NCBI GenBank assembly: GCA_963995525.1
Contig: OZ023206.1
Location: 70,629,295 to 70,693,294 of the forward strand
Source: Escarpia spicata
Taxonomy: Eukaryota > Annelida > Polychaeta > Sabellida > Siboglinidae
Reading direction: 5' to 3'
DNA length: 64,000 bases
Under the pieces are notes generated by a model that saw nothing but the letters and a program-made list of their open reading frames with translations, searched no databases and had not been told where the DNA came from. Below, piece after piece: positions 24,563 through 39,500 of the stretch. Within the stretch, counting starts at the first letter, position 1. Each line of letters opens with the position of its first letter. The position numbers and the translations under genes are program-made.

Positions 24563-27500
24563 TGTGTGAGTGCATGCATTTGTAGAATAAGTGAGTGTAC
24601 ACCCACCCACATGTTTGCATGTAAAAATAAATGCCATCATGCTAGTGATGATCAAATACAATTTGAAATACAGTCGAACCCCGGTTTACGGTCACCTCGA
24701 TAATACAGCCACCTCACAATTAAGGTCAACTCGCCATTCAGATCACTTTGACCTTAATAGGGAGGTTCCACTGTACACTCGGTGATTGACACACTGAAAT
24801 CTCACCAATATTGTGTTTCATACACGTGAACATTTGAACCATCAGAATTGTGTTTTTCAGAGGTGCTTTAATAATAAACATTCTGGCATGACAGATGAAC
24901 TACTTCCCCGCGTGCCACAAAAAACCAGTACATTGAATGGTACATAAAATGTCAAGAAACTAAGGGTTATTCAGGCTTACCTTTCTTTGGGTCCTTACTA
25001 CTAGCCATAAACAACACGCCAGACAGGAAGTTGACTACTTCAGGCACATATCGCTTTGACAAACTCACGTACTGCAAAATATGCGAATGATTATAACATC
25101 ACATTTCACTTAATATTTATAGAGTGCAATATCCATAATATTCTCAAAGCGCTGTACAATCAAAATTAAATCAAGCGATTCAATGTATGTAATTAAAAAC
25201 GGCAAAAAGAAACTTCAGATAAACTGTAGAACAAATGCAGTTAGCTAAATTAAAACTCGTTTAAAGCTGACATGTGTTCCAATTTTCAGTGGCAAGAAAA
25301 TAGAATCTGGCAATATGCATGATTTATTTCTTTTATTTACCATTTCGTATCTATTTTGCTTTATACATGTTAACTTCTGATACATACTGAGTTGAGAACT
25401 TATTCACTTTAATTGCAGATTTTCCAACAATAAAAACATATTTGGAGCTATAAGAGTGTGTATGAAGCTTACAGAGATCAGAAATGTTTAGCAATTTCAA
25501 AATCAATAAACTGAAACCTACCTCGAGAAACAATGTGCACACAAAGAGCCCAGTGGAGACCTCTAGTGGGGATGTGACACAACACTAGAACAGAGACGGT
25601 TTTGGGTATCGGTCAACCATTCAAATGCGTCATTTTACGACGCCATCCAAACCAACACCCCAGATAGCCAGTGGTCAAGGGTGGTCATGGGAGTCAATGG
25701 CTTATCGAAAAAAAAAAAATTCACATTTGTGTGGTTTAGCCTCACAGTAATGTAAAGTACATGTAATATTATTTTTCATTCATACAAATCCCTTGTTTCA
25801 GGTTAAAAACCATGTTCATACAAATATGCATTAAAACAAAAGCATAAGTTATAATATTAATAAAATAACTGAACCAAGCATCATCGACACCTCTGTAATA
25901 CAGCCACCCTGCAAATATAGCCACTCTAGGAAAGTCCCAAATTATCTTTAAAATGTGGGAAAGCAGTCCTGCTAATACAGTGAAATGAATACTAATAATA
26001 CCAAGAGGTTCCACTGAATATATAAGCATGTACAGTATAAATAATTAATTCTACATCATACGAATGAATGCAGTCACACATGAAACTTACTTGTGTTAGT
26101 AGCTGACTCATAAAGAGCAGGGTAGGTGTGACAATCGGATGTTTGTAGTCAGACGTTGGAAAGAGCAACGATACCAGTTTCAAAGTCATCAGCTGAAGGT
26201 CAAATTCATGACAGTTCATATTTATGTACTGAAACACTAAGCAATGAAGCAAAAACAGTAAAACATTTACCTAGACACCTATACAATTTTCAGTTTCAGT
26301 ACTATTAAAAATCCCTTTTCAGAATATAAATTCTTATCTTTTTTATAATCATTGTCTCGTCAACTTGGAATAAAAATGGACGACATATTATCCATCAGCA
26401 CAATGCAAGTAAAACATATAAATTCTAATAAACTGTTTCCATGGAATAGTTGGAAAAAATATGTGCAGTTTCCAACCGCATATTTAAAATACTGCTCCCT
26501 TGAACAGAGTACAAATCATTCATATGTGAATTTTTTATTACTGTTGGAACTGAACATAATTTCTAATTTAGTAATAATACTAAAAACTTACATACATTGT
26601 AAATCAAAGTCCATTCAAGTGTGCTTAAAATACATAGGTGTATAGAAATTAGTTAGCTAAGGAAATAACAAAAAAATATTTAAAACATGTTAATATATAA
26701 ATAAATATAACATTAATTAGCTGAATAAATTAGTTAGTGATTAGTAACAAATTATATATATATATATATGCAGTATATGCATAATAAAATATATATAAAT
26801 TATTTATTTACATAATATTAAGTTAACAATATAATGCATGTTCGAATAGAATATTTATACACCACATACCAGTAATCAACCCTTCTCTAGCAGAACCAAC
26901 CCCCCCCCACTCACCACATCGAGGGTGGGTGTCTGTCCTCGCCCATTGTGTTGCTCACAATACGCGTTAAACTCCTGCTGCATCGACCTGATGATACCGA
27001 GCATTGATTGGCCAGCAGCCAGGGGCGAGAGTTGGACGAGTTCATAAAGAGGCTTCACGAGTCGGTCCATCAGTCGCAACGCTGGCGGCTCTTGCAATCC
27101 CAGCATGCCGTAGTAGTGAACCAGATGATCAAACAGCTCCTGAAGGACAACATTTATTTTCATGTCTCAAGGCTTTAACGACATGCAACTAATCCTACAG
27201 ACTGCTATAAGTCACAGGAATTTAGAAATCTGCTTTTTCTATTAACACTTCTGTGCATTGTATACTTTTGCTTCAGTGACATGTTTTGGTACTCACTTTT
27301 AACTCCCCGTAAATCCTGTATTTGTAGCCGCAGCTTTAATTACAGTAATGTGTCGCCTAATTGATGATGATGACAGCGAAGTTGGGGTGCGGCTTTAAAT
27401 ACAGTAATTTGTTGAAAAAATTGTGAAAGCTGACTCACTGGGTTGTCAGTAGGCCTAGTAACGTTTATAATAAGTGAAAAACTTACCGAAAAACGAGGTC

Positions 27501-30500
27501 GGATGTATCAATAAAATATCAGTAAAAAATTGCCACTGGTACAAAACAAATTATTACATAACACATAAAAACCTGTGTCCATAGTGTTCAGACAGAAAGA
27601 TCATAACATATGAAAATCTTAAAATCCATCAAAGTCACTTTCATTTTCACCGTCACTGCTGAAGAATACCATCATTCAGGCAGTGTCATTCCATGTATCT
27701 GTGTTTGAGTTGTCGACATCACCGAACACTGCCGCGCGCACCGGGCAAACATCTTCAAATGTGATGCCATCGTCCACTTCACAATTAAAATCCTTCAAAG
27801 TCACTTTCATTGTCGGTATCAAAGAACGCTGCCTGGAACGGCACGGTGGTCTCATTCTGCGTATCCGTGTCAAGGCCATCAGCATCGCGGACTGTTTTTG
27901 GCAACTGTTCCACACTAGCCTAGCAGACATCAACTGTAACAAATGTCTGCTTTGTTCAGACTCTTGCTCATGGTTTCAAGTGTTTTAAGCCCAGTTCCAA
28001 GCAAAAAGTTGACACCTTGGCTTTATTGAAGCCAGGCTTCACCCGATTGTCAACACAACACCACTACAAGTGCCTCTTTGCACTGGAGTGAGCTGCACTT
28101 GCCCTGGTACAAGATAGTGTTATAATCCCAAGTGCCTGGTCAACAGTGCAGGTGGCCCAACGGTCTGGAAGTTTCCAAGAAATAGGTCAAACCACTAGGT
28201 CCTTCTGTTTTCATGGCTGCTGGAGCCGACCATTATTACATTGTTATTACCAGCTGTCAATCTAACACCTTTGAAGTCAACACAGCTGATACAACTGCAC
28301 TGAATCAGCTACAGTCCAGATAGTCTTTTATATGCATTTATAACATCAACGTTATACATGGTTCTACATAAAATGGCATAAAAATATAACTTCTCAACAT
28401 ATTTGAATAATTTTAACTTTACCGTATAGCTTAAATGCATGGCTACATTTCGTCCACAGGACATATGGACATTCAGCCACCCAGATATTTTCTGGTAGCA
28501 TGCTGAAATGTGTTTATTTTTATTTTCCGTTTTGACAACTTTCACGTAGTAATATTCCAACGATAATATAACATGTGACGTAGTGACTATCAACGCATTA
28601 CAATAAAGTCTTTTAGCAATTAAATCATACCTTATTCATTCATTTATGATAATTAATACCAAAGTTATGACTTTTTATGGAACCCACTTAATTTTTTCCT
28701 AATTGTGTGCACTACGGAAGTATGTCACACGCAGAGCTAAAATGGTCTTGGTTCAAAGTCCAGGTGCGGCTTTAAATAAGGTTTATGCCTGACAAACAGT
28801 GCGGAGGAAAGTCAGGGTTTAGGTCAAAAGTCGGGGTGCGGTTTTAATTAGGGGTGCGGCTACAAATACAGGATTTACGGTATTTGTTGTTGGTTTAACA
28901 ATGAGCACCCTCAGAGCCAGCAGAAGTGGTCGGCTCTGAATGAGTCCTCATAAGACCATCACATTCTAGTAATCACAAGAGTTACGCATACAGCATGGCA
29001 TATGGCAGACCGCTTCATTACGTGATATATGATTCACAACCTACAACAAAATGTGGGTGCAAATAATTACATGTATCATTATATTTGTAGTTATACTACA
29101 TATATTGCACTGGCTGCCACTCAAACGAAGAATCAAGTTTAAAATATGTCTTCATGTATTCCGGTGTCGGAACGGGATGGCACCGCTATATCAAGTCAAC
29201 CTGTTGAAGAGACACTGTCTGGGACGCACCCGTCTCAACAACATTTACTTGAAGTTCTATAAACGCAGCTGGTCAGTTTCGGCGACCGATCCTTTCGTGT
29301 GATTTGAGATGTTGTTGACTGTGGGATGCACTGACTACTGCCATTACTGGTATTTAGAGAGTGAATACAATTACACATGATGACTAGTCAAGTGATAGAA
29401 CGTAATGAGTCCTAGAAAGGAAGAGGTAACCCACTGACCTCCATCTTCTCTTTGTTCCCCTCCGCCAGACTGGGGTGATGACACTTGCGTAGCCGCTCAA
29501 TGACGGTCAACTGGTCAGTGTCAGAGTGACCACACAGCAGTGCACAAAGGTCACCGAGACTAGTGGGAGCTAGAGTGGACAGTGACAGGTGACAAAACTC
29601 AATATCGGTCCTCATACACAAGACTACTAAACAAAATGTGTCCAATGGACAGTTTCACTAAGACAACGAGATCGTCAGAAAATCCCCTTATTTGATGGTG
29701 GTAAACATCGGGCTTATGAGCTCGTAAGAACATTAATGAAATGGTCCCGTGATTCAGTAGTCTATCAAACAGCATGACAGTAAGAAATTAGAGGAAAGAA
29801 CTCATGATGTCACCACAATACACGAACAACAGAAGTAACTAAGTAAGTAACATATATAATACTAAGTCAGGCACTTTCAACTAGGCACCCTACAAAGGTA
29901 GGCAAGCTTACCAATTTGAAATATTATTTTATCAGGTTAAAACTGTCAACTTTCTCCATAAAATGTTATCAAAACATCATACCTTTAAACGTGTAGGGAA
30001 GTTCTTTTCTGGCTTCTTCCATGATAACTTTCTTTTTCTATAAAAAACATAATTTAGCCTTATTAGTAATATCTTGTAATTCTGGAAAATTTAAACTTTT
30101 TTATGCAGACATGACAAAAAAGGTCAATTCATTACAAACAGTAAAATAAAACAGATTGAAAAACTGTCTTCTTCTACAACTGGTATTTCAATAGAATATT
30201 AAATGACACCACATATTTTCCTGATTGTCACACCTATATATCCTGTGTGCATATCTGTGTAATAATCTGTAACAAACTGAATGATTACCCCAACGGCAAT
30301 GTGTACTAAAGCGCAAACTTAAATCTTCCTGCCCCAAATAGTACTAAAACTGCCCCAATGACTGCAGACACAACTGTTTCTGATAGTCAATTATATATAT
30401 ATATCCTTACGGTTCAGTTGAAGAAGTTATTGGTATTAACTTATGTCTGTGCTGACAGGAAGATAAATTGCTCCTTACAGTCACGTATATTGATATTTGC

Positions 30501-33500
30501 CCGAATAAGATGATCTGGTGAAGGAAGAGATCTTTACATTGGTTTGTAAAACATGGTGAATATATTAGCCCTCACCAGTAGCATGGCCTTGAACTGTTCA
30601 GGATTCATGGCAGGCGCTGGCTTCTTCCTCAGCTCCTCGACGGTTGTGCTGAACGACACTTTCTTTTTCGTTTTCTTCTTCTCTTCCTCTTCTGATGCTT
30701 CCTCCTCATCATCTGACTCCAGGTCTGACGTTCTTTCCATGGCATCATCACAATCATCGTCATCATCATCATCATTATCATCATCACCATCATCTAGGAA
30801 AGAAAATACTATATAATAAAAGAACTCAATAAGAGACAAACATGCACACGCACGCACACGCAAACACACAGATACTCACATACAAAAAGCATACACTCAC
30901 ATGAACACATACACACTTACATGAACAAATACACACTCACGTGAACACATACACACTCACATGAACACATACACACTCACATGAACACATACACACTCAC
31001 ATGAACACATACACACTCACATGAACACATACACACTCACATGAACACATACACACTCACATGAACACATACAAACTCACATGAACACATACACACTCAC
31101 ATGAACACATACACACCCACATGAACACATACACACTCACATACACACTCACATGAACGCATACAAACTCACATGAACACATACACACTTACATGCATGC
31201 ATGCAAACACACATATACTCACAAACACACAATCTGAACGACAAGCACCCTGCCCTGGGCCTGGCAGTGACCACCCTCAGTGCCAGCATATAAAGGTCGG
31301 ATTAGCGATAATATTCTGAAAAGGCTGACTAGTTGAATGAGACCTCATAAGACCATTACATTGTAACCACAGTAATACAGATAGGTCAGTTAATAGAACG
31401 TTGCCGACCGCTGGAAACAACTAGAACTAGAACAGAACACAGAAACAGTGGCATGTGTGCACAGTTCTGCGCATACACCACGACTTGCATGCACACGTCA
31501 CTACTTTGAAGACAGAACAAACGTTATATGGACGACATGACTGACAAGGGCCAAATTAAAATCTAAATTGTTCACCAGATGACAGCATGTACATGGCCCC
31601 ATGCAATATTTGAGTTGTTGACGTATGACCTTTGACAATGGGACAAGTTTAACATAAATTCCAAGATTCCATAATGGAAAGCAATGGGAAAAAGATTAGT
31701 CTTGACACCAACATGCAGTACCTTTTTATCAAATCTCATAATTTTTCGTTTTCAAGAAAACAAACATGTAAAACTCTCCCTGTCATTTGTCATCCAAACA
31801 AACTTGTTACTGTACACGGGAAATCTGCTTCTGATCATGCCACCCGTGACTATATGAGGCTGACAAGCATCTAGCCTTGTTTGCAGCACAAATGTTATAA
31901 TCTGAAAATGTGATATTTTCCATGTTCACAAAAAATTGTACATGAACTCCCTAAAGGGTGTGGCTTTAAAAAAATCACAGACATTTTATTTGTCTGTGAA
32001 CAATATGGAATTAAAATAATGATTAGTCCCCATCTCACCTTCACCACTGCTCTCAGCCTCGCTTTCACTTCCAGCCTCTTTGTCATCATCAGCAGACAAC
32101 ATGACGCCATCTTTGTAACTGAGGTGAAATCTCTTGGTATCCCCTTCTAGCTGGAAACTGCAAATTAATAAACAGATTCCCCATTAAATGTAGGCACATT
32201 CACAAATAGAAAACCGACTGAAACAAGACTTAAAATATCTTTGAACATCCTGCAAATAAGCACCCAGTCTACGTTTCTTTTGATACTTTTGGCATTGTAT
32301 AACTTCTTACATAGTTGAGCGGTGCCACACATTATTTGCTGATTTTTGTCTTGACAAGTTATTTCACTTAGTGAATTTCTTTAAGCCTTTTGGTTCCCAT
32401 GGCATTTCATATAAATTCACTCCAATTCCCCACAGTGCTTCTGTACATTCAGCGAGATATTTTTAAATGGCGCTTACTCAAAAACTTCCAATATAAAGCC
32501 ATACATCAAATAACCCTGGTAAATAGACTAAGTTTTAAAATGACATGTAACACGCAATTCTTCAGTAGACGGCACAACATACATGAGTCATTAAAGTGCA
32601 GTTTATCTGTGGCAGGTTCACATCGGCAATTTGACAATGGTGAATCACATGACCCTCAGACCATGGGACCTGTTTGGTCATGTGTTCGGCCTTACCCATC
32701 ATCCAAGTCCTCGACTGATTGGTGCTTTGACGACTTTCTCTCCTCCTCCTCCTCTTCTGTCACTCCTCTCATCCGCCGCATTCTGTCCGTCTACAACAAG
32801 ATCATGTGACCACGTTCACTCATCACGTTCCGTGCAGAAAAGAAACTTTTAGGTAACAATGTAAGAATCAACATTTTCCTTTAGGTGTTATCCATAAAGT
32901 ATGCTACACTGAGAACGACGAACATTTCATGGGTCACATAACAGACAGATGTAGCACTAATTGTTCAGCCAGGTTTTGGATAGATTTCAACAGCATTCCA
33001 ATAAAAATCTAGCAATACAGTAAATTCTATGTTTTTTATTACTTTTACAGACTTTTATTTTACGTATAAACAACGAATGAATATAGCTATGAATATCATT
33101 ATTATAGATGTACACATCATACGGTAGAATAACAGATTTCTTTTAAAAAGTGTTTAACAACTAATTAACGTTACACTAAGCTACCACTGCATGATGCTGT
33201 CAAACAATAGATCAATTGGTAAATATATACATATCTATTTATACATATAGGAATTAAAAAAAATGGGCCAAGAAGCCCTGAAGTCCTTTGGACTAATACG
33301 TCTAGATATGACGGCGGCTGACCAAATGAGTGATAAGTCGGAAAAATTGTAACATTGTTTTCTTACATTCTTGTAAAGGTTGGGTAGAGTGCTTTACATG
33401 GTTTCAAAAATTATGACTGCTACAAAAATTTGCGAAGTTATGGAGCATTGAACATGGTAGGGGTCAAAAAGTAAAAATGAAGAAAACGGCTGTTGAAGTT

Positions 33501-36500
33501 TTACATTATATATGCAAATGGATTGCATGGAAAAATTACATGCATGACATTCAAATGTGGCACACAGCATGTACACTATGTTGCAATGATACACTGGAAG
33601 TACAAATGCTACAAAAACTTATAAAGTTATGCCAGATTATGTCTTTATGTATAAAACTAAGAGGACAGATTATTTGAGAGCATTAAGTAGACTAAAGAAA
33701 ATTAAAAATGGGTCAGCTGGATGGTGATAGTCCGTTTGAACTTGAACCCTTTGTCAAACATTTGTTTCGACTTCACCGAAGGCGGTGTCCTGCTGTCAGA
33801 ACTTCGAAGGTGTTACTCACCTAACTTACAGGTCTTTGTCAGTAAGAATAATGGGACAGACAGTCGCAGCTTAGCCTTAGGGGCTTTATTTATCTCCCTT
33901 CTCAACCACCTTCCATATCTTAGTCATTCTTGTTATTTGGTAAATCAGAATATATAATTTATGTAAGTGAATTGAATATCACTATTTTTAGTTAAAAGTA
34001 CTAAAACATTCCTAATGTTCTGAAATATTTTAATGATATAATGATATATTTCACATAAATCTATAGGGAGCTAATGGAGAGTGCTCTCTGTTGACACGAG
34101 CCTCTGCCAGTGACCAATTACAGATTAGTCACAGTTTCCATCAAACAACAGCACCCAGAGAATCTTAGCCACAGTGGGGTGGGTGTAATACTAATACACA
34201 ATACTCTGCCAACATAGTCCGGGCAGAAACAGACAAAATGTCACCATTGTTTTGCTTTTTGGGTGGCTCTGAGGTGCCCTTAGAATGATTCAATCAAATT
34301 TCTTGTGTACTGTGACACTACCCTAAGGGATGTCTATGCAAAAATTGAGAAAAAGTTACTGAACAGTTTTTGAAATAACAGAAAAGACAACCTCTGATCC
34401 ATGCAAGATACAGACTCCGCATGTGACAGATGTTGTTGGAAAAAGGTTTGCCATCAAGTTATAAATAGAGCTGCTGCTGTAGAGGACAATTTAGTTAGCA
34501 AATTTAGCATTTTAAGGGACCTTTGATGCCCTTAGAATGATTCAATCAAATACAGATGTCTTGTGTATAGTGGCACTACCACATGAAATGTCTATGCAAA
34601 ATTACAGAAAAAGTTACTGAACAGTTTTTGAAAATGTTTCTGAGATACGGCAGCTAACGGCGGACAGCAGACGTCGGATGCAGAGTGATGGCAATAGTCC
34701 GTTGGACCTTCGGCCCAAAGGACTAAAAATTTAAAACAAAATAAGTATTATTGAAACAGTATTGAATACATCACCCATGTAACATTACTGTGCACAAAAC
34801 ATCCTTTCAAGATGATATATCTTCAGTCATCACTGTTGAATATTGCTTGACAGTCTGTATTTCTTTTTTCTAAACCTATATCATGTTTCCGAATAGCACA
34901 AATCATAGTTAGGTCACGATGGCATAATGTGTTTAATGTGCAGTATTTACTCAATATATCAACATGCTTTCATACCTCTAAATTTGTATGTGAACATTCT
35001 TACTTACCTCTAATTTGTCTAACCGTTCCATCTCATCCTTTGCAATTTCTTCCTCCGTCTTCAGACGATCTGTTGCCTGAAAATAATAGTTTTATAAAGA
35101 TAAAAAGCTAAGAATCTTGCATTAACTAACCTTTCAAATTTATGCGTGACCATTTACGTTTCATACAGCAATAATAATTAATGGCATTAACACGGAATCA
35201 TAATGTAGTATTGATAAACGGTACCAGCAGTTAACAAATTGTATGTCAGCAGTGTGAATGATCAGTAACGTGATAATTATAAACACAGTAATCAGTAACA
35301 TGGTAATTAGAAACACACTAATCAGTAACATGGTACAGTCGCCCCTCGTTATAACGTGATAGTCGGGATCCACGAAATCAAACCGCATTATAAATGAGGC
35401 GCGGTAATGGGTTCACGTGGGCGTCACCACGAAAAAGAAATATTTGATAAGCCTTGCCGATAAGCCCGCAGCGCCACGAATACTGCAGAAAGTGTAATAA
35501 TGTGTTTCCATGTATGTAAGATATGTGAGAAGTTATCGTTTTCATGGTTATGTCATAAAGTAAAAGATCGCCGAATGTTGAACAGGATAAACTCATACAT
35601 TTATCGTTGTTGATCATAGACATCAACAGTTGCTGCGGGGAGCATGATGCGAAGCCACGGTGTGCCAGGGCTATACGGTCTATATGTTTTATAGAGTTAA
35701 ATATTGTCAATGTGTCGTATTGTATTAATTTTTAAATGTTATATGCCGTCGAAAGTTGAACTGAATAAAACCCATACATGTACTGTTGTGAATTACTAAT
35801 CGGCGATTGTATGCTACGATGTAGGTTCATATGACTAACCATTGGAATGAAGACTAATGTGATTCGAAAACAATAACTTGGAAATAAGGAACGGTACCAG
35901 GTGGGACTTGCAGCGCACACGTTTACTTAAATAACAATGACTATAAGTACAATTGACAATTTATTGATCACACATCTGAATATAGGCACATATTCAAGAT
36001 TCTAACACATGGTCGGATGAAGTTGCCTAAACGTCATACAAAGCAATCGTAACGTTCACTGTTTAAGAAAATAAACGATTAAAATACACTACTAATATAT
36101 GCACTCCAACTGTTGGCCGATAGATACGTTCACTTGGACTTTAAAAAGTCAGTCACTTTTCTCTGCTTTCGGCTGGCTAGCTGATCTGCTTTTGTAAGGT
36201 TGCAAAAACTGGCCATCTGCATCACTTTTATGTAATCACTGTCTCGACCTTCGATCCACCGATGCCCGATCTCGAGTGCAGCGACTCCTTCTGCTGGTGA
36301 CAGTAGTAGCAGTGTTTCTACAATTTCGGCATCAGATTCAGTGTTGTCGTCGAATGCGTCGCATACTGCGTCACTGATGATTTGTTCATTTGTCAGTTTC
36401 TTCGTTCACTGTGCAAAACTTGTCAATGGTCGTCCACTCGTCGACGAAACTGTCGTGTGTTTGACCATCGTTCAGTTGACTCCTCAACGGCACATATTTC

Positions 36501-39500
36501 GTCTGCGCTGAACCCGAGAAAGTCGTTGTGTCACGTGTCGGTGCATCCGCTGGTACACCGGGGAATGCTGCTGCTAGCCCCTCCAGCTTGTACGTTCCTG
36601 TCTTGTTGGCATGCAACATGTACGCAGAAGAAGGTGGTGCGCTCTTTCGCCATCTTGAAACCTTCCGCCTTGCGCGCAACATTTTCCATGGCCAGTGTGC
36701 GATCTGGCAACATCTTGAAGTACAAGCCAGTTTCGTCGGCGTTGTAGATTTGCTCTGCGCTCATGTTATTGTTGTCCATGAACGCAGCGAGTTTCGGTGG
36801 AAATAACGCTGCGCCCTCTTCGCCGGCCGATCGCTTCTCGCCCACCACTTTGTATTGCGAGATGCCATTGCCAAAGCCACCCTTGGCTGGTCGTGAAGTC
36901 GGACTCGGCACCGTTGATGGACTTATCAAATTTTTCCGCCTGCGCCTTGATGGACCACTTATCGGCAGCCCAGTCTGCCTTTCCTGTGCGAACCAGTTCA
37001 CCATCGCCATGTCGAGTGTGCTGTCTTGGGCGAAGTGTGTCTTTTTTCGCCGTAACCCGTTGTCGTCTTGCACGGTGTGAATGAATTCACGGACTTTAAC
37101 GTCTTCTTTTAGCCATCCCCGAAACGTGGATTTGGGAACACCTGTCTCTCTCTCTCGAGACTTTACACTGCGACTCACCGTTTCGTAAACGCTTTGAGTT
37201 CTAATTTTTCGCATACCAAATACGCTTTGCTGCCTATTCAATTGCAATCAACCCTATTTTACTCAACTTTTGTTTCATGGTAGTAGTAGAGTGCTGTTTT
37301 CAAATAATGTTAACCGCTTTGAGTACGAACGTTGAAAGACTTCAACTGACATCATTCATAACTGAATAAAGAGCAGTAAGTCTGTGATATCTAAATTGCC
37401 AGAGAATGTATGATAATCTGATTGTTGTGCAACAGGTTTCCATGAATCTTAGTTGCAATTAAAAGTTGCAGCCACCGAAGCCAGTACTAAAATACGATTG
37501 GTGTTCGTGTATAACAAACAACTCAACAACAATTCACTTCTCATTCATTGTCCTGTCATAGGTTACATTTATTGACTGTTAAAATTACACCTTTAATTTA
37601 CACAAACATGAGGACTTTACGCAAAAGTTTCAGCGTGCATTAATTACATTTAGCGTAACAGATCCGTGCGGTGTTCGCGGTGATACAACACAGTCGGTCG
37701 TGAATCCCGTGGTGATAGATGGTGTAACGCCATTTTTGCCCCTGGCGGCAGAAATTCAGGGTCCAAGACCGACCATGTTATAACTGAATCTGCTTTATAA
37801 TGAGGCGCGTTATAATGGGGGGAGAGCGACCGTAATTAGAAACACAGTAATCAGTAACATGGTAATTCTATAACATTGATACCTCTTGAATGATGTCTCA
37901 AGAAACAAGAATCACTGCATTCAAACAACAATTGCAAAACGAAGAAGCAGAATGATACACAGTTTAGGGTATACTGAAACTTTGACTTACACTTCTCTAC
38001 ATTTCATTGAACATACTTCAGAGTTGTTAATTTTTAGTGAGTATATTTATTTTTAACACACCCATATATCTTACTTGCTGTATAGATATTTGCGTCATAT
38101 GACTGCATCAGTTGGTGAAAGTATATACAGCAGGTAGTATCTTTGGAATCTTTGGATGTGTTAAAATATACTCAATAATTATACTTCATTACCTTTGCTT
38201 TCATTTCAAATTGAAGTTCCCGAACAGCGATGTCGTAGTCGTCCGCCTTCTTGTATTCCTCTGGCGTGTCCTTTGTTCTCTGCAACACACATTTATAGTC
38301 TTCAGTTATATAAAGTTATTCAATTCACAAAAATCTTAAAACCATGGATACAAAATTATTAGATAATCACATGTAAAGCAATATCGTGAACATTTTGAAA
38401 AAGTTCAGAGAATGAATCTGATTCAAATGTTCTTCTTACCAAAACTATGATTATAGCTACCTTCTACTAAAGGTAGCTGAAATGTAGAAGTATGCTAATT
38501 TAATCAGTCTGATAAGAATAACATTTTAATCAAATTAACAAACAATATTATTATTTTGCATTAAAGATTTGATTAATTTTACATGTATCGTGTACATCTG
38601 CCTTTTTTTTAAAACACTTAATTATTGTTGCACTTAATAAAAAGAATACAACAATGTATAAAGTATATTCAAATTATGTCTACATATCAGTAAGTGTAAA
38701 TAAATTTAAAAAAGATTTGTTTAAGAAAAGTAACACAAATTTACAAATATATCCAAAGATATATGAATCAATAGAGGGTCAAACCTTTAATATTCTCATT
38801 GAAAGACAAAGATTTATACACCAGTTCAGTATTGCTGTTTTTAATAAAATAAGTAAATAAAGTATTGTATAAATTTTGTTCTACATATTAATAACTACAA
38901 ATAATTCAAAATTAGTTTTACAATTAAAAAAACTAAAATTACGCATGATCCATAGACACGAATCAATAAAGAAATCAAACCTTTGATATTCCCATTGACA
39001 GACGAATATCCTTCCATTCCTGGTCCAACTTCTCCGTCATTTCTTGTGTTTGTTCCTTCTCATGTTGTCTTTCATACTGAAGGGAAACATTGCATGTGAC
39101 ACAGCCTTTCTTACTGAAGCAAAATATGACATGACACTATATGACTTTCAAATTAAACCACAAGTTTATACAAACCACTGAGCTGTCACTGAAATCATAG
39201 AATACTGAGTATGAATAAATCGGAGGGGTGATGACATATTACGTGTGATGCTCATATCCATCTCATGTGTAACTGGACTTGAGGCCAAGGTTTGAATGCA
39301 GCACTATATCATGTAAACAAACTGTGTCCTCCCGAGACATTTATCATGTAAACAAACTGTGTCCTCCTGAGACATTTATTATGTAAACAAACTGTGTCCT
39401 CCTGAGACATTTATAATGTAAACAAACTGTGTCCTCCCGAGACATTTATCATGTAAACAAACTGTGTCCTCCCGAGACATTTATAGTTCAACAACAGAAA

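Noticed and set aside
24449..24703. Frames with Cys/Val or Thr/His repeats
   Set aside because: Translations of the GT/GCGT microsatellite.
32390..32809. 139-codon plus-strand frame
   Set aside because: Antisense to NOP14 exon 8; no motif of its own.
36382..37084. Several plus-strand frames of 92-121 codons
   Set aside because: Shadows of the minus-strand Tigger transposase.
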